From positions 1 through 64,000 of the forward strand of contig JAOAIK010000029.1 of assembly GCA_026414745.1 (NCBI GenBank): DNA of 64,000 nt. Direction: 5' to 3'. Shown piece by piece: positions 24,963 to 38,939 of the stretch. Below the pieces are notes generated by a model that searched no databases, was not told the origin of the DNA, and was given only the letters and a program-made list of their open reading frames with translations. The DNA comes from Roseococcus sp. (GTDB lineage Bacteria > Pseudomonadota > Alphaproteobacteria > Acetobacterales > Acetobacteraceae). The number at the start of each line of letters is the position of its first letter. The first letter of the stretch is position 1. A program made the translations under genes and the position numbers.

Positions 24963-25047
24963 GCGGGCGTGGTGGAATTGGCAGACACGCTGGATTTAGG
25001 TTCCAGTGGCGCAAGCCGTGGGGGTTCAAGTCCCTCCGCCCGCACCA
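24963..25047 (+). tRNA. tRNA-Leu(TAG)
   Basis: An 85-nt class II tRNA: acceptor GCGGGCG/CGCCCGC, anticodon loop with TAG, a long variable arm (GGCGCAAGCC region), T-loop TTCAAGT, discriminator A and encoded CCA. Trigger factor begins 50 bp downstream. Confidence 0.97.
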
Positions 25048-25097
25048 CCGTGAACCCGTGAACCGGCTCTCAACCCAGTGGGATTGGATTGCGCGCG

Positions 25098-26420
25098 ATG
25101 CAGGTGACCGAGGTTGCGAACGAGGGTCTGAAGCGGGCCTACACGGTGGTGGTGCCCGCGGCCGAGATCGCCGCGAAGAAGGAAAAGCGCCTCGCCGAGC
25201 TCGCCCGGACCCTCTCCCTCCCCGGCTTCCGCCCCGGCAAGGTGCCGCAGAAGATCGTGCAGGCGCGCTACGGCCAGGCGGTGATCGGCGAGGTGCTGGA
25301 GGCCTCGGTGCAGGACGCCACCGGCAAGGTGGTGGAGGAACGCGGCCTGCGCCCCGCCCTTCAGCCGAAGATCGAGGTCGTGAACTTCGCCGACGGCGCG
25401 GACCTCGAGTTCCGCGTGGACGTGGAGCTTCTGCCCGAGATCCCCATGCCTGACTTCGCCGGCATCGCGCTGACCCGCTACACCGCCAAGCCTGGGGAGA
25501 AGGAGGTGGCCGAGGCGCTCGAGAACATCCGGCGCCGCCAGGCGCGCCTCGAGGAGGTGGCGCCCCGCCCGGCCGCCAGGGGCGAGGTGCTCATCTGCGA
25601 CTTCGAGGGGCGGATCGGCGGGGAGCCCTTCCCGGGCGGCAGCGCCACCGAGATGCCCATCGAGGTGGCCGGCGCCGGCTTCGTTCCGGGCTTTTCCGAG
25701 CAGCTCGAAGGGCTTGCCCCGGGAGAGGAGCGGCTGGTGACCGTCACCTTCCCCGCCGACTACGGCATGGCCGCGCTCGCCGGAAAGGAGGCCCAGTTCA
25801 CCGTCAAGGCACGGGCGCTCAAGGTCTATGCCCTGCCCGCGCTGGACGAGGAGCTGGCGAAGACCCTGGGTTTCGAGACGCTCGAGAAGCTGCGCGAGGC
25901 GGTCACCGAGGCGCTGCAGCGCGAGTATGACGGGCTCTCGCGCCTCGGCGTGAAGCGCAAGCTGCTGGACGCGCTGGCCGAACGCGCCGTCTTCCCGGTG
26001 CCCGAGGGGATGGTGGAGGCGGAGTTCGCCCAGATCTGGCAGCGCGTGGAGGCCGACCTCAAGGCCGGCCGGCTCGACGGCGAGGATGCCGGCAAGGACG
26101 AGGCGACGCTCAAGGCCGACTATCGCGCCATCGCCGAACGGCGGGTCCGGCTCGGGCTGCTGCTCGCGGAGATCGGGCGGACCAACAACATCCAGGTCAG
26201 CCGCGAGGAGCTGCAGCGCGCCCTGGCGGCGGAGGTGCAGCGCTATCCTGGCCAGGAGAAGCAGGTGATCGAGTTCTTCACCAAGAACCCGCGGGCCATG
26301 GAGAACCTCCGCAGCCCGATCTTCGAGGAGAAGGTGGTGGACTTCCTGCTCGAACTGGCCAAAGTGACCGAGGAGCAGGTGGACGCCGAGGCGCTGGCCA
26401 AGGCCGCGCAGGCGGCCTGA
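25098..26420 (+). CDS. tig: Trigger factor (ribosome-bound chaperone)
   Basis: A 440-residue ATP-independent chaperone that binds nascent chains at the ribosome exit. The N-terminal ribosome-binding domain contains the signature loop LPGFRPGKVP (near residues 43-52). The central FKBP-type PPIase domain spans about 150-245 (CDFEGRIGGEPFPGG, FVPGFSEQLEGL, VTFPADYG). The helical C-terminal arms follow to the end. The start at 25098 gives MQVTEVANEGLKR; an ATG three codons upstream is possible. First gene of the conserved tig-clpP-clpX-lon-hupB block. Confidence 0.96.
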   Translation: MQVTEVANEGLKRAYTVVVPAAEIAAKKEKRLAELARTLSLPGFRPGKVPQKIVQARYGQAVIGEVLEASVQDATGKVVEERGLRPALQPKIEVVNFADGADLEFRVDVELLPEIPMPDFAGIALTRYTAKPGEKEVAEALENIRRRQARLEEVAPRPAARGEVLICDFEGRIGGEPFPGGSATEMPIEVAGAGFVPGFSEQLEGLAPGEERLVTVTFPADYGMAALAGKEAQFTVKARALKVYALPALDEELAKTLGFETLEKLREAVTEALQREYDGLSRLGVKRKLLDALAERAVFPVPEGMVEAEFAQIWQRVEADLKAGRLDGEDAGKDEATLKADYRAIAERRVRLGLLLAEIGRTNNIQVSREELQRALAAEVQRYPGQEKQVIEFFTKNPRAMENLRSPIFEEKVVDFLLELAKVTEEQVDAEALAKAAQAA

Positions 26421-26562
26421 CCGCTCCGGGCGGGGAGGGGGCTTCCCCCGATGGCGGCTCCCCCCACATGCTGCGCATCTCGAGGGGGCCGGGCCACCGA
26501 GTCGCCGCCCCCTCGCCCCCGTGCCCATCCCGGGGCGGGGCGTTGTGAGGGATTCCTGAGCC

Positions 26563-27204
26563 ATGCGGGACCGCGACCCGGTCGAGATCTGGAACAACAC
26601 CCTCGTCCCCATGGTGGTCGAGCAGTCGAGCCGCGGGGAGCGGGCCTACGATATCTATTCGCGACTTCTGAAGGAGCGGATCATCTTCCTCACCGGGGCG
26701 GTGTATGATCAAGTCTCGAGCCTGATCTGCGCCCAGCTTCTGTTCCTCGAGAGCGAGAACCCGAACAAGGACATCTCCTTCTACATCAACTCCCCGGGCG
26801 GGGTCGTGAGCGCCGGCCTCGCGATCTACGACACGATGCAGTACATCCGCAGCCCTGTGAGCACGGTCTGCATCGGCATGGCGGCCTCGATGGGCTCGCT
26901 GCTGCTGACGGCGGGAGCGAAGGGCAAGCGCTTCGCCCTGCCGAATGCGCGCATCATGGTGCACCAGCCCTCGGGCGGCGCCCAGGGCCAGGCGACGGAC
27001 ATCGAGATCCAGGCGCGCGAGATCCTGACCTTGCGCAAGCGGCTCAACGAGATCTACGTGAAGCATACCGGCCAGCCCGTCGAGGCGATCGAGGCCAAGC
27101 TGGAGCGCGACAGCTACATGTCGGCCGAGGAGGCGCGGGACTGGGGGCTGATCGACGAGGTGGTGACCGAGCGCGCCGCCCCGGCCGAGCCGGCCAAGTC
27201 CTGA
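26563..27204 (+). CDS. clpP: ATP-dependent Clp protease proteolytic subunit
   Basis: The serine-protease subunit that forms the 14-mer chamber docked to ClpX or ClpA (213 residues). Catalytic residues are present: Ser109 in GMAASMGS, His134 in IMVHQPSGG and Asp in the [12 protein letters not shown] segment. The N-terminal propeptide region ([20 protein letters not shown]) and the hydrophobic-pocket residues for IGF/LGF loops ([10 protein letters not shown]) are normal. 149 bp separate it from clpX. Confidence 0.97.
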   Translation: MRDRDPVEIWNNTLVPMVVEQSSRGERAYDIYSRLLKERIIFLTGAVYDQVSSLICAQLLFLESENPNKDISFYINSPGGVVSAGLAIYDTMQYIRSPVSTVCIGMAASMGSLLLTAGAKGKRFALPNARIMVHQPSGGAQGQATDIEIQAREILTLRKRLNEIYVKHTGQPVEAIEAKLERDSYMSAEEARDWGLIDEVVTERAAPAEPAKS

Positions 27205-27353
27205 GCCCGGGATTGACCGGTCGTTAGGGGGTCCGGGCCCAGGCTTTCCGGGATGAGGAAGGCTGTTCTTCCCCCCGGGGCGGGGGGGGTCTATGTTCCG
27301 CCGACGCGCCCGTGGCCGGCCACACTTGGCCCGGCGGGGAGCGAGGAGTGCGC

Positions 27354-28610
<1,257 letters not shown>

Positions 28611-28652
28611 TGGCGGCGCGGGCCTGCCCCGCCCCCTGGTCGGGGGTCGCGG

Positions 28653-28680
28653 CTTGTCCCGGGGCGGCGCGTGACCATCT
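28653..28680 (+). promoter_or_regulatory. Possible heat-shock (sigma-32-type) promoter upstream of lon
   Basis: CTTGTC followed about 14 bases later by a GACCATCT-type -10 resembles the heat-shock consensus. It sits about 80 bp before the lon start in the clpX-lon gap. Match is partial. Confidence 0.3.
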
Positions 28681-28757
28681 GTCAAGAGAAACCGTGGTGA
28701 CATCCCGCGTGCCGAAGCCGGGCGCGGCGATCACCGACTGTCCGAAGTGAGGTCCAG

Positions 28758-31154
<2,397 letters not shown>

Positions 31155-31177
31155 CGATTCGGCGGGGAGAGACGCGA

Positions 31178-31200
31178 GGGGGCGTGCATCGCACGCCCCC
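31178..31200 (+). terminator. Hairpin terminator-like element after lon
   Basis: Perfect 10-bp arms GGGGGCGTGC and GCACGCCCCC close a 3-nt loop, 23 bp past the lon stop. No T-run follows, only TGTCGC. Placed between lon and the hupB promoter, so a transcription boundary is likely. Confidence 0.6.
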
Positions 31201-31287
31201 TGTCGCGGATGCGGCCCCAAGCCGGGCATCGTGCGGGGTATCCCCAGGAAAGCTTGGGAAACCGCCGCGAATCGGGCCATGCCTCGA

Positions 31288-31317
31288 TTGACGCGGCGAA
31301 AATCCGCCTCGTAGTCT
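31288..31317 (+). promoter_or_regulatory. Candidate sigma-70 promoter for hupB
   Basis: TTGACG and TAGTCT separated by 18 bp, about 65 bp before the hupB start, just after the lon terminator-like hairpin. Confidence 0.5.
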
Positions 31318-31381
31318 CGCCTCCGGTTCGCGCGCGGGGAATCGGCTTCCGCGCCGCCGTCTCACGGAAGGGGGTCATCCC

Positions 31382-31654
31382 ATGAACAAGCAGGATCTGG
31401 TCGCGGTCGTCGCCGAGGCGGGCGAGCTCTCGAAGGCGAAGGCCGGGGACGTGCTCGACGCGGTGTTCGATGCCATCACCAAGGCGCTGAAGAAGAAGCA
31501 GGAGGTGCGCCTCGTCGGCTTCGGCACCTTCAGCACCAGCAAGCGCAAGGCCGGCAAGGGCCGCAACCCGCGCACGGGCGAGGAGATCAAGATTCCCGCC
31601 TCCACCACGGTGCGTTTCAAGGCCGGCAAGAGCCTCAAGGACGCGGTGAACTGA
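31382..31654 (+). CDS. hupB: DNA-binding protein HU-beta
   Basis: A 90-residue nucleoid protein. The N-terminal helices (MNKQDLVAVVAEAGELSKAK) and the signature RLVGFGTFST followed by KRKAGKGRNPRTGEEIKIPA form the DNA-embracing beta arms. The Pro in IPAST is the intercalating residue. HU bends DNA without strong sequence choice. It has its own promoter and a strong terminator and closes the protease block. Confidence 0.96.
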   Translation: MNKQDLVAVVAEAGELSKAKAGDVLDAVFDAITKALKKKQEVRLVGFGTFSTSKRKAGKGRNPRTGEEIKIPASTTVRFKAGKSLKDAVN

Positions 31655-31688
31655 ACCGGCGCCTCCACGCCAGAAGGCGGTGGGCGGG

Positions 31689-31717
31689 GGCCGGCGCCGC
31701 GAGGCAGCCGGCCTTTT
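31689..31717 (+). terminator. Rho-independent terminator of hupB
   Basis: GGCCGGC (31689-31695) pairs with GCCGGCC (31707-31713) across an 11-nt loop and is followed directly by TTTT (31714-31717). The best intrinsic terminator in the window. Confidence 0.78.
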
Positions 31718-31751
31718 CCATGGGCGCGGAGCGTTCCATAAGGACCGCGCG

Positions 31752-31823
31752 GGGCGCTTAGCTCAGCGGTAGAGCGCCTGTCTTACACACAGGATGTCGG
31801 CGGTTCGAACCCGTCAGCGCCCA
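31752..31823 (+). tRNA. tRNA-Val(TAC)
   Basis: 72-nt gene: acceptor GGGCGCT/AGCGCCC, D-arm GCTC/GAGC, anticodon stem CCTGT/ACAGG with loop CTTACAC (anticodon TAC), T-stem with TTCGAAC and discriminator A. No CCA is encoded, unlike the other three tRNAs here. Confidence 0.96.
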
Positions 31824-31825
31824 TT

Positions 31826-31852
31826 TTTCCCTGGCGCGCAAAGCCAGGGAAA
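31826..31852. terminator. Hairpin directly after tRNA-Val(TAC)
   Basis: Perfect 10-bp arms TTTCCCTGGC (31826-31835) and GCCAGGGAAA (31843-31852), loop of 7. It begins 2 bases past the tRNA 3' end, suggesting a terminator or 3' processing signal, though no T-run follows. Confidence 0.5.
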
Positions 31853-31879
31853 CATCCCCCGGAGGGAGAGAGAAGCGAC

Positions 31880-31901
31880 CCGCGACGCGCCAGCGTCGCG
31901 G
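31880..31901. repeat. Second inverted repeat between tRNA-Val and tRNA-Asp
   Basis: CCGCGACGC (31880-31888) and GCGTCGCGG (31893-31901) are perfect 9-bp arms around a GCCA loop. It lies 30 bp upstream of the tRNA-Asp promoter and may act as a second terminator stem or insulator. Confidence 0.45.
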
Positions 31902-31929
31902 CGCGGCGGAAGGGATGCGGCCCATGCGC

Positions 31930-31958
31930 TTGACACCCCGGCGCGTGCCTCGTATTGC
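31930..31958 (+). promoter_or_regulatory. Sigma-70 promoter for tRNA-Asp
   Basis: Consensus TTGACA, a 17-bp spacer, then TATTGC, ending 15 bp before the tRNA. The strongest promoter match seen. Confidence 0.75.
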
Positions 31959-31973
31959 CCCGGCTCACGCTGC

Positions 31974-32050
31974 GCGGGTGTAGCTCAGTCGGTTAGAGCG
32001 CCGGCCTGTCACGCCGGAGGTCGCGGGTTCGAGCCCCGTCACTCGCGCCA
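31974..32050 (+). tRNA. tRNA-Asp(GTC)
   Basis: 77-nt gene: acceptor GCGGGTG/CACTCGC, anticodon stem GCCGG/CCGG-type with loop CTGTCAC (anticodon GTC), T-loop TTCGAGC, discriminator G and encoded CCA. Confidence 0.96.
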
Positions 32051-32242
32051 TTCTTCCTCGCCCAACCCTTATCCGTTTCGTCCTGAAAACCGGCGCGTTT
32101 CCGCCCTCGGCCCCTATGGCGGAGAGGGGGGCGGTCGGGTATGGTGCGCCGCGTCAGGAGGTGCGAGGCGCGCCGTCCTGGCCAAGCGCGGCTCTCGAGG
32201 CGCGCGTCGAAGACGAGGCAAAGTGGAAGGCCAGGCCGGACG

Positions 32243-32611
32243 ATGACCCAGCCGATGCTCGCCGCCTATTTCCCGATCCTGGTGTTCCTCGGGATCGCGG
32301 GCGTGATCGCCCTTGCCATGGTCGGGGGCAGCCTCTTGCTCGCGCGCCAGAAGCCGGATCCCGAGAAGCTCTCGGCCTACGAGTGCGGCTTCGCCCCCTT
32401 CGACGACACCCGGCGGCGTTTCGACGTGCGGTTCTATCTCGTCGCCATCCTCTTCATCATCTTCGATCTGGAGGTCGCGTTCCTCTTCCCCTGGGCGGTG
32501 ACTCTGGGCGAGATCGGCTGGCTCGGCTTCGGTTCGATGATGGCGTTTCTCTTCGTGCTGACGGTCGGCTTCCTCTACGAATGGCGCAAGGGCGCACTGG
32601 ACTGGGAGTGA
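32243..32611 (+). CDS. nuoA: NADH-quinone oxidoreductase subunit A
   Basis: Membrane subunit of complex I (122 residues, three helices). Conserved [14 protein letters not shown] loop and the second-helix [16 protein letters not shown]-type stretch identify it; the acidic residues in that helix belong to the quinone/E-channel region. Start at the ATG at 32243, preceded by GGACG; the long open frame upstream is not family-like. First gene of the nuo operon, 192 bp after tRNA-Asp, where I could not identify a firm promoter. Confidence 0.95.
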   Translation: MTQPMLAAYFPILVFLGIAGVIALAMVGGSLLLARQKPDPEKLSAYECGFAPFDDTRRRFDVRFYLVAILFIIFDLEVAFLFPWAVTLGEIGWLGFGSMMAFLFVLTVGFLYEWRKGALDWE

Positions 32612-32616
32612 GCGCG

Positions 32617-33162
32617 ATGGGCGAGATCGCCTGGAACAGGCAGGCGCTGGGCCCAGGCGCCCAGCAGGACGCGGTGATCAAGGCCGTGACGGGCGAGATG
32701 GAGGAGAAGGGCTTCGTCGTCGCGCAGCTCGACAAGCTGGTGAACTGGGCGCGCACCGGCTCGCTCTGGCCGATGACCTTCGGCCTCGCCTGCTGCGCGG
32801 TGCCGATGATCCACGCCTACATGGCGCGATACGACCTCGACCGCTTCGGCATCATCCCGCGCGGCAGCCCGCGGCAGAGCGACGTGATGATCGTGGCCGG
32901 CACGCTCACCAACAAGATGGCCCCCGCGCTGCGCAAGGTCTATGATCAGATGAGCGAGCCGCGCTGGGTGATCTCGATGGGCTCCTGCGCCAATGGCGGG
33001 GGCTATTACCACTACAGCTATTCCGTCGTGCGCGGCTGCGACCGTATCGTGCCTGTCGATGTCTATGTGCCGGGCTGCCCTCCGACCGCGGAGGCGCTGG
33101 TCTACGGCATCCTGCAGCTGCAGAAGAAGATCCGCCGGACAGGGACCATCCTCCGTGGTTGA
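32617..33162 (+). CDS. nuoB: NADH-quinone oxidoreductase subunit B
   Basis: Carries the terminal [4Fe-4S] cluster N2 next to the quinone site (181 residues). The four ligands are the adjacent pair Cys59-Cys60 in GLACCAVPM, the Cys in [10 protein letters not shown] and the one in [10 protein letters not shown]. Starts 5 bp after nuoA; nuoC starts 8 bases before its stop. Confidence 0.96.
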   Translation: MGEIAWNRQALGPGAQQDAVIKAVTGEMEEKGFVVAQLDKLVNWARTGSLWPMTFGLACCAVPMIHAYMARYDLDRFGIIPRGSPRQSDVMIVAGTLTNKMAPALRKVYDQMSEPRWVISMGSCANGGGYYHYSYSVVRGCDRIVPVDVYVPGCPPTAEALVYGILQLQKKIRRTGTILRG

Positions 33163-33793
33163 CGCGCTCGAGGCCGCCATCCGCGCTGCGGTGGCCGACC
33201 GCCTTCCGATCACCTATTCCCGCGCGCGCTTCGGGCAGGAACTGGTGCTGCGCACCCCGCGCGAATCGCTCCTGCCGCTGATGCTGCTGCTGCGCGACAC
33301 GCCCGAGCTCGACTTCGCGCAGTGCATGGACATCTGCGGCGTGGACTGGCCCGACCGGGTGGAGCGCTTCGATGTCGTGTACAATCTGCTCAGCCTCACC
33401 CGGAACGCGCGCGTGACGGTGATTACCGCCACCGACGAATCCCAGCCGGTGCCGAGCGTCTGTGCCCTCTGGCCCTCGGCCACCTGGTTCGAGCGGGAGT
33501 GCTGGGACATGTTCGGGGTGGTCTTCGCAGGGCAGCCCGACCTGCGACGGCTTCTCACCGACTACGGCTTCGACGGGCATCCGCTGCGCAAGGACTTCCC
33601 CCTCTCGGGCTTCGTGGAGTTGCGCTACGACGCCGAAAAGGGCCGCGTGGTGCAGGAACCGGTGAGCCTCACCCAGGACTACCGCAGCTTCGACTTCCTG
33701 AGCCCATGGGAGGCGATGACCACGCTGCCAGGGGACGAGAAGGTGCACCTGAACCGCATCGCCGGCGAGGAGAGGAAGGATCTGGCGCCGTGA
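33155..33793 (+). CDS. nuoC: NADH-quinone oxidoreductase subunit C
   Basis: Peripheral-arm 30-kDa subunit (212 residues) binding NuoD. The signature [12 protein letters not shown] and [18 protein letters not shown] are intact. A GTG at 33155 overlapping nuoB was chosen because it gives the full N-terminal domain ([12 protein letters not shown]). NuoC and NuoD are separate genes here, unlike the fused form of enterics. Confidence 0.95.
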   Translation: MVDALEAAIRAAVADRLPITYSRARFGQELVLRTPRESLLPLMLLLRDTPELDFAQCMDICGVDWPDRVERFDVVYNLLSLTRNARVTVITATDESQPVPSVCALWPSATWFERECWDMFGVVFAGQPDLRRLLTDYGFDGHPLRKDFPLSGFVELRYDAEKGRVVQEPVSLTQDYRSFDFLSPWEAMTTLPGDEKVHLNRIAGEERKDLAP

Positions 33794-34998
33794 GCGCGAC
33801 GACGAACCCGGACGTGCGGACGGTGGAGGTGGACAGCCACACCGTCAATTTCGGACCCCAGCATCCGGCGGCGCATGGCGTGCTCCGCCTCATCCTCGAG
33901 ATGAAGGGCGAGGTGGTGGAGCGCGCCGACCCGCACATCGGCCTGTTGCACCGCGGCACCGAGAAGCTGATCGAGCACAAGACCTATCTGCAGGCGCTGC
34001 CCTATTTCGACCGGCTCGACTACGTGAGCCCCATGTGCATGGAGCACGCCTTCGCGCTGGCTACCGAGCGGCTGCTCGGCATCGAGGCCGAGGTGCCCGA
34101 GCGGGCGCGCTACATCCGGGTGCTGTTCAGCGAGATCACGCGCATCCTGAACCATCTGCTCAACGTCACCACCTACGCGCTGGACTGCGGCGCCATCACG
34201 CCGGCGCTGTGGGGCTTCGAGCAGCGCGAGCACCTGCTCGAGATGTACGAGATGACCTCGGGCAGCCACTACCACGCGAACTACTTCCGCCCCGGCGGCG
34301 TGGCGAAGGACATCCCGGCGGCGCTGCCCGAGAAGATCCACGACTGGGCGCGCGCCTTCCCCGCCTTCCTCGACGATCTGGAAGGGCTGCTGACGGAAAA
34401 CCGCATCTTCAAGCAGCGCACGGTGGACATCGGCGTGATGAGCGCCGAGCAGGCGATGGCCTGGGGCTTCTCCGGGCCCTGTCTGCGCGCCTCCGGCATT
34501 CCCTGGGATCTGCGGAAATCCCAGCCCTATGACGTGTACGACCGCATGGACTTCGAGGTGCCGGTGGGGCGGCACGGCGACTGCTACGACCGCTACCTCG
34601 TGCGCATGCAGGAGATGCGCCAGAGCCTGCGGATCATCCACCAGTGCCTGGAGCAGATGAAGCCCGGCCCCATCAAGATCCAGGACCACAAGATCACGCC
34701 GCCCACGCGCGGCGAGATGAAGCGCTCGATGGAGGCGCTCATCCACCACTTCAAGCTCTACACCGAGGGCTATCACGTGCCCGCCGGCGCGACCTACACG
34801 GTGGTGGAGGCGCCGAAGGGGGAGTTCGGCGTCTATCTCGTGGCGGACGGCACCAACAAGCCCTACCGCTGCAAGATCCGCGCGCCGGGCTATGCGCATC
34901 TGCAGGCCATGGAGGTGCTCTCCAAGGGCCACATGCTGGCCGATGCGGTGGCGATCATCGGCAGCCTCGACATCGTCTTCGGGGAGATCGACCGGTGA
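33790..34998 (+). CDS. nuoD: NADH-quinone oxidoreductase subunit D
   Basis: 49-kDa subunit forming the quinone pocket (402 residues, GTG start overlapping nuoC by GTGA). Key stretches: [16 protein letters not shown] with the quinone-binding His, HRGTEKLIE, the [10 protein letters not shown] loop with the conserved Tyr-region, and the C-terminal [10 protein letters not shown] ending universal to the family. Related to the [NiFe]-hydrogenase large subunit but without its nickel ligands. Confidence 0.96.
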   Translation: MSATTNPDVRTVEVDSHTVNFGPQHPAAHGVLRLILEMKGEVVERADPHIGLLHRGTEKLIEHKTYLQALPYFDRLDYVSPMCMEHAFALATERLLGIEAEVPERARYIRVLFSEITRILNHLLNVTTYALDCGAITPALWGFEQREHLLEMYEMTSGSHYHANYFRPGGVAKDIPAALPEKIHDWARAFPAFLDDLEGLLTENRIFKQRTVDIGVMSAEQAMAWGFSGPCLRASGIPWDLRKSQPYDVYDRMDFEVPVGRHGDCYDRYLVRMQEMRQSLRIIHQCLEQMKPGPIKIQDHKITPPTRGEMKRSMEALIHHFKLYTEGYHVPAGATYTVVEAPKGEFGVYLVADGTNKPYRCKIRAPGYAHLQAMEVLSKGHMLADAVAIIGSLDIVFGEIDR

Positions 34999-35609
34999 GC
35001 GTCGTCCAGCAGGAACCGGCCTCCTTCGCCTTCGATGCGGAGAGCGAGGCCGAGATTCCCCGCATTCTCGCGCGCTATCCGCAGGGCAGGCAGGCGAGCG
35101 CGGTGATCCCTCTCCTCTACCTCGCGCAGCGCCAGATGAAGCGGAGCACCGGCAGTGCCTGGGTGCCGCGTGTGGCGATGGACGCGATCGCGGAGCGACT
35201 GTCGATGCCGCCGATGCGCGTCTACGAGGTGGCCTCCTTCTACTTCATGTTCAACACGAGGCCGATCGGACGCTATCACCTGCAGGTGTGCGGCACCACG
35301 CCCTGCTGGCTGCGCGGCTCGGACGAGGTGAAGCGCGCCTGCCAGGACGCGACGGGCATCGCGGACTACGGGCAGACCAGCGCGGATGGGCTGTTCACCC
35401 TGACGGAGGTGGAGTGCCTCGGCGGCTGCGTGAATGCCCCTGTGCTCCAGGTGGACGACGACTACTACGAGGACCTGGACTACGAGAGCACGCTGCGGCT
35501 GATCGAGGCGCTGAAGCGCGGCGAGCGGCCGAAGCCGGGCAGCGCCCTCGGCCGGCAGGGCAGCGCGCCGCTGGGCGGGCCCACGGTGCTGACGGGCGCG
35601 GAGGACTGA
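34995..35609 (+). CDS. nuoE: NADH-quinone oxidoreductase subunit E
   Basis: Carries [2Fe-2S] cluster N1a (204 residues, GTG start overlapping nuoD). The four Cys ligands are in [11 protein letters not shown] and [10 protein letters not shown]. The N-terminal helical domain has [16 protein letters not shown]. The C-terminal 30 residues are a Gly/Pro-rich tail typical of alphaproteobacterial NuoE. Confidence 0.95.
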   Translation: MSVVQQEPASFAFDAESEAEIPRILARYPQGRQASAVIPLLYLAQRQMKRSTGSAWVPRVAMDAIAERLSMPPMRVYEVASFYFMFNTRPIGRYHLQVCGTTPCWLRGSDEVKRACQDATGIADYGQTSADGLFTLTEVECLGGCVNAPVLQVDDDYYEDLDYESTLRLIEALKRGERPKPGSALGRQGSAPLGGPTVLTGAED

Positions 35610-35612
35610 GCC

Positions 35613-36914
35613 ATGGCGCTGCGCGACCGAGATCGCATCTTCACCAACCTCTACGGGACCCAGCCCTGGAATCTGCCCGACGCGCGCCGGCGCGGCGACT
35701 GGGACGGAACGAAGGAGATCCTGGCGCGCGGGCGCGATGCGATCATCGAGGAGGTGAAGAACTCCGGCCTGCGCGGCCGCGGCGGGGCGGGCTTCCCCAC
35801 CGGCATGAAGTGGTCCTTCATGCCCAAATCCTCGCCGGACGGGCGGCCCTCCTACCTCGTCGTCAACGCGGACGAGAGCGAGCCCGGCACCTGCAAGGAC
35901 CGCGACATCATCCGCCACGATCCGCACAAGCTGATCGAGGGCTGCCTGATCGCGGGCTTCGCCATGGGGGCGAGCGCCGGCTACATCTACATCCGCGGCG
36001 AATACTACAACGAGAGCCTGGTGCTGGAGGCCGCGATCGCCGAGGCCTATGCGGCCGGGCTGCTCGGCAAGAACGCCTGCGGCTCGGGCTATGATTTCGA
36101 GCTCTACGTGCACCGCGGCGCGGGCGCCTACATCTGCGGCGAGGAGACGGCGCTGATCGAAAGCCTGGAGGGCAAGAAGGGCATGCCGCGCCTGAAGCCG
36201 CCCTTCCCGGCGGCGGTCGGCCTCTATGGCTGCCCGACCACGGTGAACAATGTCGAGACCATCGCCGTGGTGCCCGCCATCATGCGGCGCGGGGCCGCGT
36301 GGTTCGCCTCCTTCGGGCGGCCCAAGAACTCCGGCACCAAGATCTTCTGCATCCAGGGGCACGTGAACAAGCCGTGCAACGTGGAGGAGGAGATGAGCAT
36401 CCCGCTGCGCGAGCTCATCGAGCGCCACGCGGGCGGGGTGCGCGGCGGCTGGGACAATCTGCTGGCGGTGATCCCGGGCGGCAGCTCAACGCCGATGATC
36501 CCGAAGAGCGTCTGCGACGACGTGCTGATGGATTTCGACGCGCTGCGCGAGCACAAGACGGGCCTCGGCACCGCCGGCGTGATCGTCATGGACAAGTCCA
36601 CCGACCTGATCAAGGCGATCCAGCGGCTCAGCGCCTTCTACAAGCACGAGAGCTGCGGCCAGTGCACGCCCTGCCGCGAGGGCATGGGCTGGGTGAACCG
36701 CGTGATGCTGCGCATGGTGGAAGGCCGCGCCGAGGTCGAGGAGATCGACGTACTGGAGCAGGTGACGCGGCAGATCGAGGGCCACACCATCTGCGCGCTG
36801 GCCGATGGCGGCGTCTGGCCGGTCCAGGGCCTGATCCGGCACTTCCGGCCGATGATGGAGGAGCGCATCGCGGCCTACAAGGCGCGGCAGATGCAGCGCA
36901 TGGCGGCGGAGTGA
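35613..36914 (+). CDS. nuoF: NADH-quinone oxidoreductase subunit F
   Basis: NADH-oxidising subunit with FMN and [4Fe-4S] cluster N3 (433 residues). The glycine-rich NADH/FMN sites read [10 protein letters not shown] and [19 protein letters not shown]. The cluster ligands are [12 protein letters not shown] plus the Cys in HTICALADG. The ATG at 35613 comes 3 bp after nuoE. Confidence 0.96.
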   Translation: MALRDRDRIFTNLYGTQPWNLPDARRRGDWDGTKEILARGRDAIIEEVKNSGLRGRGGAGFPTGMKWSFMPKSSPDGRPSYLVVNADESEPGTCKDRDIIRHDPHKLIEGCLIAGFAMGASAGYIYIRGEYYNESLVLEAAIAEAYAAGLLGKNACGSGYDFELYVHRGAGAYICGEETALIESLEGKKGMPRLKPPFPAAVGLYGCPTTVNNVETIAVVPAIMRRGAAWFASFGRPKNSGTKIFCIQGHVNKPCNVEEEMSIPLRELIERHAGGVRGGWDNLLAVIPGGSSTPMIPKSVCDDVLMDFDALREHKTGLGTAGVIVMDKSTDLIKAIQRLSAFYKHESCGQCTPCREGMGWVNRVMLRMVEGRAEVEEIDVLEQVTRQIEGHTICALADGGVWPVQGLIRHFRPMMEERIAAYKARQMQRMAAE

Positions 36915-36919
36915 CGCGC

Positions 36920-38935
36920 ATGGCCAAGGTCACGGTGGACGGCATCGAGGTCGAGGTTCCGAACGGCGCCTCCGTGCTCCAGGCCTGCGAGGCCGCGGGC
37001 AAGGAGATCCCGCGCTTCTGCTACCATGAGCGCCTCTCGGTCGCGGGCAACTGCCGCATGTGCCTCGTCGAGGTCGAGAAGGCGCCCAAGCCCGTCGCCT
37101 CCTGCGCCTATCCGGTGATGGACGGGATGAAGGTGTTTACGGACACGCCGATGGTGCGCAACGCGCGGCGCGGCGTGATGGAGTTCCTGCTGATCAACCA
37201 TCCGCTCGACTGCCCGATCTGCGACCAGGGCGGCGAGTGCGACCTGCAGGACCAGGCGATGGCCTATGGCCGCGACCTCTCGCGCTATGCCGAGGGCAAG
37301 CGCGCGGTGAAGGACAAGTACGTCGGCCCGCTCATCAAGACGGTGATGAACCGCTGCATCCACTGCACCCGCTGCGTGCGCTTCGCCGCCGAGGTGGCCG
37401 GCGTGCCGGAGATGGGGGCGACGGGCCGCGGCGAGGCGATGGAGATCGGCACCTATGTCGAGAAGGCGCTGACGTCGGAACTCTCGGGCAACCTCATCGA
37501 CATCTGCCCGGTCGGCGCGCTGACCTCTCGACCCTACGCCTTCGTCACCCGCCCCTGGGAGCTCGCCAAGACCGACAGCGTGGACGTGCTGGACGCGGTG
37601 GGGGCCAATATCCGCGTGGACACGCGCGGGGGCGAGGTGCTGCGCATCCTCCCGCGCCTCCACGAGGAGGTGAACGAGGAGTGGCTGGCCGATCGCGGGC
37701 GGTTCTCCTTCGACGGGCTGAAGCGCCGGCGTCTCGACCGGCCCTGGGTGCGGCAGGACGGCGCGCTGCGGCCTGCGAGCTGGGCGGAGGCCTTCCAGGC
37801 CATCGCGCGCGCGCTGCCCGGCCGGCGCCTCGGCGCGATCGTCGGCGACACGATGGACGCGGAAGCGGTCTTCGCGCTGAAGGGGCTGATGACGGGGCTG
37901 GGCGCGGTCGGGCTCGACTGCCGGCAGGACGGCGCGAAGCTCGACATCTCGCGCCCCGATTTCTACCTGTTCAACACCGGCATCGCACGCATCGAGGAGG
38001 CGGATGCGCTGGTGATCATCGGCGCCGATCCGCGGCGCGAGGCGCCGGTGCTCAACGCGCGCATCCGCAAGCGCTGGAGCCAGGGGGGCTTCCGCGCGGG
38101 GGTGATCGGCACGGCGCGCGATCTCACCTATCCGGCCACGGTGCTGGGCGCGGCACCCACCGACATCGCCGGCGCGGCCGCCTTCCTCGCGGGGGCGCAG
38201 CGGCCGATGGTGGTGCTGGGGCGCGCGGCGCTGGCGCGCGCGGACGGCGCGGGCGTGCTCGCCGCCGCATGGGAGCTGGCGCGCGCGGCAGGCGGGCTGC
38301 GCGAGGACTGGCACGGCTTCAACCTGCTGCACCGCTTCGGCGGTCAGGTCGCGCCGCTCGATCTCGGCTTCGTGCAGGGGCTCGACATGGCGGCGATGCT
38401 GGCCGGCGGGGCGGAGGCGCTGTGGCTGCTCGGTGCCGACGGCTTCGACGCGGCGCGCATCCCGGCCGGGGCCTTCGTGATCTACCAGGGCCATCACGGC
38501 GAGGCGGCCGCCGCGCGCGCCGACGTGATCCTGCCCGGCGCGGCCTATACCGAGAAGGAAGGCAGCTACGTCAACACCGAGGGGCGCGTGCAGCGCGGAC
38601 GCATGGCCGTGCCTCCGCCCGGCGAGGCGCGCGAGGACTGGAAGATCATCCGCGCCGCGTCCGAGGTGCTGGGCGTGCCGCTGCCCTTCGACAGCCTGGA
38701 GGAGCTGCGCGCGGAGATGGCCGCCGCCCACCCCGTCTTCGCGCGGCTCGACCAGGGGCCGCTGCCCGGCTGCACCGACGACAGCGGCCCCGCGCCCGCG
38801 CCCGTCACCGACGCACCCTTCGCCGTGCCGGTGGAGAACTACTGGCAGGTGGACCCGATCACGCGCGCGAGCGAGACGATGGCGGCCTGCGCCGCCGCCT
38901 ATCTGAATCCGCGCCCCCTGCTGGCGGCGGAGTGA
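36920..38935 (+). CDS. nuoG: NADH-quinone oxidoreductase subunit G
   Basis: Largest peripheral subunit (671 residues) with several Fe-S clusters: the N-terminal [2Fe-2S] ferredoxin domain ([15 protein letters not shown], later Cys in VASCAYPV), the His-ligated N5 region ([18 protein letters not shown]) and N4 ligands ([18 protein letters not shown]). The remainder is a molybdopterin-oxidoreductase-like domain that no longer binds Mo. ATG at 36920 chosen; a GTG at 36911 overlapping nuoF is an alternative adding three residues. Confidence 0.95.
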   Translation: MAKVTVDGIEVEVPNGASVLQACEAAGKEIPRFCYHERLSVAGNCRMCLVEVEKAPKPVASCAYPVMDGMKVFTDTPMVRNARRGVMEFLLINHPLDCPICDQGGECDLQDQAMAYGRDLSRYAEGKRAVKDKYVGPLIKTVMNRCIHCTRCVRFAAEVAGVPEMGATGRGEAMEIGTYVEKALTSELSGNLIDICPVGALTSRPYAFVTRPWELAKTDSVDVLDAVGANIRVDTRGGEVLRILPRLHEEVNEEWLADRGRFSFDGLKRRRLDRPWVRQDGALRPASWAEAFQAIARALPGRRLGAIVGDTMDAEAVFALKGLMTGLGAVGLDCRQDGAKLDISRPDFYLFNTGIARIEEADALVIIGADPRREAPVLNARIRKRWSQGGFRAGVIGTARDLTYPATVLGAAPTDIAGAAAFLAGAQRPMVVLGRAALARADGAGVLAAAWELARAAGGLREDWHGFNLLHRFGGQVAPLDLGFVQGLDMAAMLAGGAEALWLLGADGFDAARIPAGAFVIYQGHHGEAAAARADVILPGAAYTEKEGSYVNTEGRVQRGRMAVPPPGEAREDWKIIRAASEVLGVPLPFDSLEELRAEMAAAHPVFARLDQGPLPGCTDDSGPAPAPVTDAPFAVPVENYWQVDPITRASETMAACAAAYLNPRPLLAAE

Positions 38936-38939
38936 GGCC

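Noticed and set aside
26437-26449. GGGGG-CTT-CCCCC hairpin after tig as a terminator
   Set aside because: Only 5 bp of pure G:C in G/C-rich DNA with no T-run; likely by chance.
27271-27287. C6/G6 pairing between clpP and clpX
   Set aside because: Homopolymer runs can pair in many registers and no termination tract follows; not called.
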